Assembly (NCBI GenBank): GCA_020852535.1
Contig: JADZAO010000039.1
Location: forward strand, 1-13,834
Source: Paracoccaceae bacterium
Lineage (GTDB): Bacteria; Pseudomonadota; Alphaproteobacteria; Rhodobacterales; Rhodobacteraceae
Direction of reading: 5' to 3'
Length of the DNA: 13,834 nucleotides
The translations under genes were made by a program, and so were the position numbers. The notes under the pieces are model-generated. The model saw nothing but the letters and a program-made list of their open reading frames with translations. It was not told the DNA's origin and did no database searches. This document shows positions 1 through 5,448 of the stretch, piece by piece (the stretch's first letter is position 1; the number at the start of each line of letters is the position of its first letter).

Positions 1-562
1 CCATACCCAACCGATTTAGCCCTGCCATCGCAAAAATGGTCGCCACCGCCACCCCATCCTCAAGTTTCTTCATCCGAGTTTGCACATTACCACGAAACTC
101 AACCAACTTCAGGTCAGGCCGCCGCAATGAAAGTTGCGCCCGCCGCCGCAAAGACGAGGATCCTACTACCGCCCCCTGCGGCAAATCCGCCAAGCTCCTG
201 TAATGGGACGAAACAAAACCATCACGCACATCCTCTCGTGGCAGATAGCAATCAAGCACCAGCCCCTCAGGTTGCAAGGTCGGCATATCCTTCATCGAAT
301 GAACCGCTATATCGATCACTCCCGCCAGCAGCGCCTCTTCGATCTCGCGCGTAAACAGCCCCTTACCACCGATTTCCTTAAGCGACTTGTTGAGAATTTG
401 ATCCCCTGTCACCTTGATAATAACGATCTCAAAGGCGTCGTTGGGCAGGTCAAATGCCACCATCAGGCTGCGCTGCGTTTCATGCGCCTGCCACAGCGCC
501 AGCGGAGAACCACGGGTGCCAATCTTCAGCGGTTGTTCAGGAGAAGGAAGCGAATGGTTCAT
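1..562 (-). CDS. hemC: Hydroxymethylbilane synthase (porphobilinogen deaminase), N-terminal part, cut by window edge
   Basis: This cytosolic enzyme joins four porphobilinogen molecules into hydroxymethylbilane, the linear precursor of uroporphyrinogen III. The reverse strand reads open from an ATG at 562 to the window edge, giving 187 residues; family members are usually about 300-320, so the C-terminal part, including the cofactor-binding cysteine, is outside. Visible family motifs in order are GTRGSPLALWQA (residues 15-26), KEIGGKGLFTREIEEALL (about 62-79), VHSMKDMP (87-94, with the catalytic Asp at 92), GSSSLRRRAQL, and RGNVQTR near the edge. No other start lies in frame just upstream. The Shine-Dalgarno sequence is poor (AGGA only 2 bases before ATG). 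It is divergent from hemE, the pathway step after uroporphyrinogen III formation, a pairing known in Rhodobacterales. Identity is clear; only the exact start is open to doubt. Confidence 0.95.
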   Translation of the reverse strand, partial: MNHSLPSPEQPLKIGTRGSPLALWQAHETQRSLMVAFDLPNDAFEIVIIKVTGDQILNKSLKEIGGKGLFTREIEEALLAGVIDIAVHSMKDMPTLQPEGLVLDCYLPREDVRDGFVSSHYRSLADLPQGAVVGSSSLRRRAQLSLRRPDLKLVEFRGNVQTRMKKLEDGVAVATIFAMAGLNRLGM

Positions 563-657
563 ATTCCTAACGTTACATGTCTCATGTTTACCTGACAACT
601 CTTGACAAGCATCTACACAACCCCGACCCATGAGAATGGATACAAAGGGCTAGGCAG
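563..657. promoter_or_regulatory. Divergent hemC/hemE promoter region with phased TGACAA repeat
   Basis: These 95 bases must carry the start signals for both heme genes. TGACAA occurs at 593-598 and again at 603-608, exactly 10 bases apart. On the + strand these give -35-like CTGACA (592-597) and TTGACA (602-607). CTGACA followed 16 bases later by TACACA (614-619) is a possible hemE promoter. On the minus strand both copies read TTGTCA; the copy at 598-593 followed by 17 bases and TAACGT (575-570) is a possible hemC promoter whose transcript would begin almost at the ATG. Assignments of hexamers are by eye and tentative. The hemE ribosome site is weak (AGGC at 651-654). Confidence 0.35.
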
Positions 658-1689
658 ATGACCGAAAAGAAAATCCTACGTGCGCTCAAGGGCGAGATTC
701 TGCCAACTCCGCCAATCTGGGTGATGCGGCAAGCAGGACGCTACCTTCCCGAATACCGCGCCACACGAGCCATCGCAGGTGATTTTCTGTCGCTATGCTA
801 CAATCCCGAACTCGCCGCAGAAGTAACGCTGCAACCGATCCGCCGCTACGGCTTTGACGCTGCAATCCTATTCGCCGATATTCTTTTGCTGCCGCAGGCA
901 CTGGGTCCAAAGCTCTGGTTTGAAACAGGCGAAGGCCCACGAATGGAAACCACAACAACGATGGTACAGGTCAAAGCGCTGAAATCCAGAAGCCTGATCC
1001 ATGAGACACTCTCACCCGTCTACGAAACCCTAAAGATTCTCGCACGCGAGTTACCCCGAGAAACCACGCTCATCGGCTTTGCCGGCGCGCCTTGGACCGT
1101 AGCCACTTATATGATCGCAGGCCAAGGATCAAAAGACCAAGCTAAAACCCATGCTCTAAAAAACACCGACCGCGAAACATTTTTGGCCCTGATCGACGTT
1201 ATCTCTAACGCCACCGTCGATTACCTGTCCGAACAGGTGAAAGCTGGGGCCGAAGTAGTCAAGCTCTTCGATTCATGGGCAGGATCACTGAAAGGCGCAG
1301 ATTTCGAGGATTTCGCGGTGAAACCCACTGCCCGCATCATAACCGCCCTGCGTGAACGCCACCCCGGCTTACCGATCATTGTCTTCCCACGTGAAGCAGG
1401 ACCCAACTATATCGGCTTTGCCCAAAAAACCGGCGCCGATTGCGTAGCACTCGACAATTTGGTTACGGCGGAATGGGGCGCCGCTAACGTCCAAAAAGAT
1501 GGCTGCGTGCAAGGTAACCTCGCCCCCAAACACATGGTCACAGGCGGCAAAACGCTGGTGCGCGAAACCCGCGCTGTGGTCAAAGCCTTCCGCAAAGGGC
1601 CACATATTTTCAACCTCGGCCATGGCATCACCCCTGACGCCAACCCCGACAACGTAGCCCTGATGATCGAAACCATCCACTCGGCCTGA
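658..1689 (+). CDS. hemE: Uroporphyrinogen decarboxylase
   Basis: The enzyme removes the four acetate carboxyls of uroporphyrinogen III to give coproporphyrinogen III, a cytosolic and cofactor-free step of heme (and, in phototrophs, bacteriochlorophyll) synthesis. The 343-residue length matches the family. The first signature WVMRQAGRYLPEYR lies at residues 21-34 with the substrate-binding Arg24 and Arg28. The catalytic Asp74 lies in LFADILLLPQALG, the second signature GFAGAPWTVATYM is in the middle, LFDSWAGSL follows, and the conserved C-terminal His322 sits in NLGHGITP. The ATG at 658 gives the standard N-terminus just before the first motif, although its ribosome site is weak. It is divergent from hemC and convergent with clpS. 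No frameshift or missing catalytic residue was seen. Confidence 0.97.
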   Translation: MTEKKILRALKGEILPTPPIWVMRQAGRYLPEYRATRAIAGDFLSLCYNPELAAEVTLQPIRRYGFDAAILFADILLLPQALGPKLWFETGEGPRMETTTTMVQVKALKSRSLIHETLSPVYETLKILARELPRETTLIGFAGAPWTVATYMIAGQGSKDQAKTHALKNTDRETFLALIDVISNATVDYLSEQVKAGAEVVKLFDSWAGSLKGADFEDFAVKPTARIITALRERHPGLPIIVFPREAGPNYIGFAQKTGADCVALDNLVTAEWGAANVQKDGCVQGNLAPKHMVTGGKTLVRETRAVVKAFRKGPHIFNLGHGITPDANPDNVALMIETIHSA

Positions 1690-1720
1690 TGCCAGCGCAA
1701 ACTCCGCAGTTGGACTAGGG

Positions 1721-1741
1721 CAGTGTCGCCCTGCCACACTG
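1721..1741. other. Small inverted repeat after hemE
   Basis: CAGTGT and ACACTG (6 of 6) flank a 9-base loop, starting 31 bases after the hemE stop. No T-run follows on either strand, so it is not a standard intrinsic terminator, although it could stabilise the hemE 3' end. Confidence 0.25.
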
Positions 1742-1797
1742 TTGGAGGAGCCATACAAACTACACACCATTTCACGACACAGACGAATTCAGGCACA

Positions 1798-1816
1798 TTG
1801 AGCAAAAAAGGCTCAA
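1798..1816. terminator. Possible bidirectional hairpin between hemE and clpS
   Basis: TTGAGC and GCTCAA pair perfectly around a 7-base loop (AAAAAAG on +). It lies in the 272-base convergent gap 1690-1961 that otherwise shows no gene. There is no good T-run after the stem on either strand, so termination here is a guess from position and symmetry. The A-run in the loop resembles the stronger hairpin at 3332-3352. Confidence 0.3.
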
Positions 1817-1961
1817 ATAATTAAGAAAACAAAAAGACAGCATCAAGAACATATAAACGGCATCAGCCCAACCGAAACGGTCATCAAGAGACGCGCAATC
1901 AAGCTCTCGAAAACCCTCTAAAACTGCGCAGAAAAACTAAAACCATAAGAAAAATTACACC

Positions 1962-2312
1962 TTATTCCTTTTCCATCGTACATTGCAGCGGATGCTGGTA
2001 GCGACGGGCAAAATCCATCACTTGTGCAACCTTAGTTTCCGCCACTTCAAACGAAAACACACCAACCACGGCCAGCCCCCTCTTGTGCACGATCAGCATA
2101 ATCTCAACAGCCTGCGCATGGCTCATGCCGAAGAACCGCTCCAGTACATGCACTACAAATTCCATTGGCGTGTAATCATCATTCAACAACATCACCTTAT
2201 ACATTGACGGATACCGGATATTGGACTTGGTCTTGGTCAGCACCGACGAATCATTACCTAATCCACCTGAACCCTTGGGGGTGCCTACAATGCAGATAAG
2301 GATCGGGTTCAC
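1962..2312 (-). CDS. clpS: ClpS, adaptor of the ClpAP protease
   Basis: ClpS binds proteins with N-degron residues and hands them to ClpA for degradation by ClpP in the cytosol. The core reads YKVMLLNDDYTPMEFV (residues 38-53), with the Asn-Asp-Asp pocket at 44-46, then HVLERFFGMSHAQA, His76 at the position of the degron-binding His, and the typical alphaproteobacterial C-terminus HPLQCTMEKE. The start is uncertain. The listed GTG (plus-strand CAC at 2310-2312) has a GGAG about 10 bases ahead, but its first 20 residues are hydrophobic or neutral, unlike the usual acidic or basic ClpS tail. An ATG at 2334 begins a more ClpS-like peptide (MSTEQFSREPDP) in another frame, which stops at 2256-2258. 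Another GTG lies at 2243. clpA is not next door; the divergent neighbour is a HAD hydrolase. Confidence 0.92.
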   Translation of the reverse strand: MNPILICIVGTPKGSGGLGNDSSVLTKTKSNIRYPSMYKVMLLNDDYTPMEFVVHVLERFFGMSHAQAVEIMLIVHKRGLAVVGVFSFEVAETKVAQVMDFARRYQHPLQCTMEKE

Positions 2313-2342
2313 GAGAAAATTGCTCCGTCGACATCAATGAAT

Positions 2343-2372
2343 TTGGCTTATCTATCCAAACCACAATATAGC
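2343..2372 (+). promoter_or_regulatory. Possible promoter toward the HAD hydrolase
   Basis: TTGGCT (2343-2348), an 18-base spacer and TATAGC (2367-2372) resemble a sigma-70 promoter and would give a leader of about 115 bases before the ATG at 2495. The match is modest and was judged by eye only. Confidence 0.2.
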
Positions 2373-2494
2373 TTAAAACCTCTATGCGGAAAGGGGCACA
2401 CACAAATACCTTCGATCCATTCCTACCCACCACCACGCTTGCACCGCTCCATCATGCGCGGCATCAAGATAAGGCAACAAACCGGACGCACGCC

Positions 2495-3202
2495 ATGATC
2501 ACCACCATCGGCTTCGATGCCGACGATACACTCTGGCAAAACGAAGCCTTCTTCCAACTTACGCAAGACCGCTTCACCGCCCTACTGACCGATTACGCCG
2601 AAGCCGCACATCTGCAGGACCGCCTTCTGGAAGCCGAACGCCGCAACCTCGGTCATTATGGTTTTGGGGTCAAAGGCTTCACACTATCGATGATCGAAAC
2701 CGCCATCGAAATTACCCAAGGCCGCGTTCCCGCCAGCGTCATCGCCAAGATCATAGCCGCAGGCCGCGAGATGTTAGCCCACCCCATCGAACTCTTACCC
2801 CATGCCAAAGCTGCAGTGACAGCGCTTGCCTGCGACCACCGTGTGGTACTTATCACCAAGGGCGACCTGCTTGATCAGGAACGCAAGCTGGCCCAATCCG
2901 GCCTTGGTGATTTGTTCCACGCAGTCGAAATCGTGTCAGATAAGACCCCCGCTATCTATAAATCAATCTTCGCCCGTCACGGAGATGGTGCATCGCATGC
3001 ACTAATGGTTGGCAACTCGTTAAAATCAGATGTGATCCCAGCACTTGATGCGGGCAGTTGGGGCGTACACGTACCACATCGCCTAACATGGGCACTTGAA
3101 CACGCCAGCCCACCGTCAGGCCATCCACGCTTTCTTTCATTAACCGATCTGGGTGAATTGGCAGATAAAGTAGAAACAATTAAGGCGACCCGCAACATAT
3201 AG
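2495..3202 (+). CDS. HAD-family hydrolase (phosphatase-like), substrate unknown
   Basis: This is a 235-residue cytosolic HAD-superfamily protein, probably a small-molecule phosphatase. The motifs are in the usual order. Motif I is FDADDTLW, with nucleophile Asp8 and acid/base Asp10. Motif II is VVLITKGD, with Thr120. The motif III lysine is probably Lys149 in SDKTP. Motif IV is VGNSLKSDV, with Asp178, followed by PALDAGSWGVHVPH. The region between motifs I and II is helical and about 110 residues long, as in C1-capped HADs of the YjjG/nucleotidase-like group (COG1011). The frame is open upstream to 2384, but the extra 37 residues are low-quality and the HAD fold begins at the ATG at 2495, so I use that start; a GGA lies about 9 bases before it. 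The substrate cannot be read from the sequence. It is divergent from clpS and ends before a terminator. Confidence 0.85.
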   Translation: MITTIGFDADDTLWQNEAFFQLTQDRFTALLTDYAEAAHLQDRLLEAERRNLGHYGFGVKGFTLSMIETAIEITQGRVPASVIAKIIAAGREMLAHPIELLPHAKAAVTALACDHRVVLITKGDLLDQERKLAQSGLGDLFHAVEIVSDKTPAIYKSIFARHGDGASHALMVGNSLKSDVIPALDAGSWGVHVPHRLTWALEHASPPSGHPRFLSLTDLGELADKVETIKATRNI

Positions 3203-3261
3203 TATATCATCCCGGATAACCCTCTGGCTAAGACCCATATCTTTACCAGCGGATTTCCGCC

Positions 3262-3286
3262 AACCCCTTTAAAACAAGGGGGTTTT
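3262..3286 (+). terminator. Intrinsic terminator after the HAD gene
   Basis: AACCCC (3262-3267) pairs with GGGGTT (3279-3284), or in another register CCCCTT with AAGGGG, and TTTT closes the element at 3283-3286. It lies 60 bases past the HAD stop and would separate that gene from dacA. Confidence 0.65.
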
Positions 3287-3324
3287 CGTAACCGCACCCC
3301 TATGCTAACATCTCGGTGAGGCAG

Positions 3325-3352
3325 AAAAAACGGCTCCAAAAAAATCGGAGCC
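3325..3352 (-). terminator. Minus-facing intrinsic terminator in the dacA leader (orphan)
   Basis: Read on the minus strand, GGCTCC (3352-3347) and GGAGCC (3337-3332) pair perfectly around a 9-base T-rich loop, and after one G comes TTTTTT (3330-3325). This is a textbook intrinsic terminator for transcription running toward lower coordinates. On the + strand no T-run follows the stem. The nearest minus-strand genes that could feed it are ccoGHIS, more than 1.9 kb away and beyond dacA. In the dacA leader it would also form a 5' RNA hairpin, 24 bases before the GTG start. Confidence 0.7.
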
Positions 3353-3376
3353 ACTACAAGACAAGGAACAGGCGAC

Positions 3377-4945
3377 GTGACATCGCTTTCAGGGCAGTTT
3401 GCTCGCAGATTTTCATTTTGGATCGTCATGGCGCTGGTCTTTGTATTGGCACCGACCGGTCTTTTCGCAGCCCCCCACGCGGCCATCGTCATTGATGCCC
3501 GATCAGGCAAAGTGCTGCTCGAAGAAAACGCCGATGCACGGCTACATCCTGCTTCGCTAACCAAGATGATGACACTCTACATCACCTTTCAGGAGCTTGA
3601 GCGCGGATCAATCAGCCTCGACAGCATCGTAACCGTGACAAAGAACGCCGCCTCGCAGCCGCCCTCACGACTTGGTCTAAAACCGGGGCAGAAGATTGCG
3701 GTACGTTACTTAATCCGCGCCGCGGCAATCAAATCCGCCAACGATGCCGCCGCCGCCTTGGGCGATTTCATCGGAGGCGATCAGCAATCCTTTGCCGCTC
3801 GCATGACTCGCACCGCCAAGTCATTAGGCATGACCAACAGCACTTTCAAAAATGCCAACGGCCTTACCGCGCCGGGCCACCTATCTTCAGCCCGTGACAT
3901 GAACACACTGGGGCGACATCTCTTCTACGATTTTCCACAATACTATAATATTTTCTCGCGCAGATCATCAGATGCAGGCGTAGCAACAGTGAACAACACC
4001 AACCGCCGTTTCCTTGACGCCTACAAGGGTTCAGACGGCATCAAGACTGGCTACACGGTCGCAGCGGGCTTCAACCTCACCGCCTCGGCGGAACGTGATG
4101 GCAAGCGTCTAATCGCCACCATCTTCGGCGCGGCTTCGACCGCCGACCGCAACGCCAAGATGACCAAAATGCTAAACAAATCCTTCGAACAGACTAAAAA
4201 GAACGCCCCCTTCAATCCACCGCAGGCCCCGTCGCCCACCGATGCGCTAGTTGCGCAAGTCGATACCAATAATCCAAAAATAAAAAGCAACAACGACAAG
4301 ACGCTGCTCGTGGCGAACGGACTCAAAACATCACCGCGCCCACTCGCACGCCCTGGCGAACTTGCGCCCGAAACGCTGACCGCAGCAGCCAAAGCAGTCG
4401 ACCAAATGCAAGACGGTATCCTCGGTGCACTGGCCGAAGCCACCAAAACCGAATTGATAACGGCAGAGACGCCCAAACCCACCGATGCCAACAAAGAGCT
4501 ACCTACCCAAAAGACCGTAACGAGCCTTTCCGCTGATGCGCCAACTGCCAAAGGCAAAGCGCAATCCACAACGATCAAAGACCTACCCTTCCAGATTGCC
4601 TCTGCATCAACCGTGACACCACCCAAGCACCGCACACCAATCTATGACGATGCTGCAAGCGAACCCACCCCGGCGGCACAGCAGGAGGTCGTATCCTTCT
4701 CGACCTCAGGCGATCGGCACTGGGACATCACCGTGGGCCACTACAATTCCAGTTACGAAGCAGAAAAAGCTCTAGTCAAGATGCAGCTCGTTGAAAGCGC
4801 CACACTAAACTCCTCACTGCCCAAGGTCATGGAAAAGCCCGACGGATTCGAGGCGACCTTCGTCGGCCTCACGCAAGATCAGGCCGATCTCGCCTGCCGT
4901 CGTCTACAGGCCCGATCAGTCACCTGCTTCACCATCGGCGAATAA
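3377..4945 (+). CDS. dacA: D-alanyl-D-alanine carboxypeptidase (PBP5-like, S11) with C-terminal SPOR domain
   Basis: This periplasmic enzyme trims the terminal D-Ala from peptidoglycan stem peptides. The 522 residues start with a signal peptide (basic FARRF, hydrophobic residues 12-30, likely cut near GLFAA at 28-32). The penicillin-binding core carries all three active-site motifs: SLTK at 60-63 (nucleophile Ser60), SAN at 120-122 and KTG at 223-225. From about 285 to 445 runs a Pro/Ala/Thr/Lys-rich linker in place of the usual PBP5 beta domain. The tail from about 447 (WDITVGHY onward) looks like a SPOR domain, a fold that binds denuded septal glycan, so the protein probably acts at the division site. 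The GTG start is backed by AAGGA 9 bases upstream and a complete signal peptide. It is convergent with ccoS. The symbol is by family; paralogues could exist elsewhere. Confidence 0.92.
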   Translation: MTSLSGQFARRFSFWIVMALVFVLAPTGLFAAPHAAIVIDARSGKVLLEENADARLHPASLTKMMTLYITFQELERGSISLDSIVTVTKNAASQPPSRLGLKPGQKIAVRYLIRAAAIKSANDAAAALGDFIGGDQQSFAARMTRTAKSLGMTNSTFKNANGLTAPGHLSSARDMNTLGRHLFYDFPQYYNIFSRRSSDAGVATVNNTNRRFLDAYKGSDGIKTGYTVAAGFNLTASAERDGKRLIATIFGAASTADRNAKMTKMLNKSFEQTKKNAPFNPPQAPSPTDALVAQVDTNNPKIKSNNDKTLLVANGLKTSPRPLARPGELAPETLTAAAKAVDQMQDGILGALAEATKTELITAETPKPTDANKELPTQKTVTSLSADAPTAKGKAQSTTIKDLPFQIASASTVTPPKHRTPIYDDAASEPTPAAQQEVVSFSTSGDRHWDITVGHYNSSYEAEKALVKMQLVESATLNSSLPKVMEKPDGFEATFVGLTQDQADLACRRLQARSVTCFTIGE

Positions 4946-5286
4946 CTTTACCCGGCACGCCCGCACCCATCACCGTACCAATCCACGGCGGTTATAGCCA
5001 CTTCCTCTATTGCAGGACATGGCAAGGAACTTTAAAAATCACACCATAATCTACTTGCTCGACGCTGGACCACTAAAAGACATTACTATTATCTGAACCC
5101 TACACAGGGACCGGACTACTTATTTTTCGAACATAATCTGATCCGTTCCGGAAATCGTCACAAAGTTATCTGTCTTAAATGAGGCTCGAAGCAGGCAACC
5201 TGATCTTTAAGAGCATGTCCGCAGATGTCGACCAAACAGTTCAAGGCAAACTCCACACACCATCGCATCCTGCTGCGGTTTCTATC
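4946..5286. other. Gap between convergent dacA and ccoS, no gene recognised
   Basis: These 341 bases hold no coding sequence that I can support; a 66-codon + reading frame from 5179 runs antisense into ccoS and has no recognisable content. I looked for terminators for both neighbours. The best I see is a 4-bp stem CCCT-acac-AGGG (5098-5109), with a TATTTTT only 11 bases later, and a CGCA/TGCG stem near 5264-5277; neither is convincing. The gap is rich in A+T compared with the genes. Confidence 0.6.
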
Positions 5287-5445
5287 CTACTGCTTGGGCT
5301 TATAGTCAAAGTCTTTAGTCAATATTCGATTTGCATCACCTTTGAGATCATCAAACTGCCGATTGTGCATCGCCCATAAAAATGCAGCCAACCCGAAACC
5401 GCCCAAAAACAACGAGATCGGGATCAAGAATACCAGAATATCCAT
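5287..5445 (-). CDS. ccoS: CcoS, cbb3 oxidase maturation protein
   Basis: This is a 52-residue single-span membrane protein needed for a fully active cbb3 oxidase (heme b and copper incorporation in Rhodobacter, from family knowledge). The reverse strand reads MDILVFLIPISLFLGG, then FGLAAFLWAMHNRQFDDL, and ends DFDYKPKQ. One hydrophobic segment (about residues 3-25) is followed by the conserved W-x3-NRQFDDL block that typifies CcoS. The ATG at 5445 lies 3 bases after the ccoI stop, and the end of ccoI supplies a good ribosome site (GAGGTAGG). It is the last gene of ccoGHIS. The gene is shorter than usual ORF cut-offs and is easily missed. Confidence 0.92.
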   Translation of the reverse strand: MDILVFLIPISLFLGGFGLAAFLWAMHNRQFDDLKGDANRILTKDFDYKPKQ

Positions 5446-5448
5446 TAC

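Noticed and set aside
134..595. 153-codon + strand reading frame over hemC
   Set aside because: It is antisense to a clear HemC coding region, is rich in Arg, Gln and His as expected for a shadow frame, and has no recognisable domain.
2384..2494. Longer N-terminus for the HAD protein
   Set aside because: The extra 37 residues precede the HAD motif I strand, which normally starts at the N-terminus, and have low-complexity His/Thr/Pro content.
2977..3564. 195-codon minus frame spanning the HAD end and dacA start
   Set aside because: It crosses the 3325-3352 terminator and two supported genes on the other strand; no family resemblance.
4051..4635. 194-codon minus frame inside dacA
   Set aside because: Antisense to the dacA catalytic end and linker; Ala, Ser and Val richness mirrors the Pro/Ala/Thr linker. 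No independent support, although antisense RNA across here is proposed separately.
5179..5379. 66-codon + reading frame after dacA
   Set aside because: It overlaps ccoS antisense, has no ribosome site, and its peptide shows no family features.
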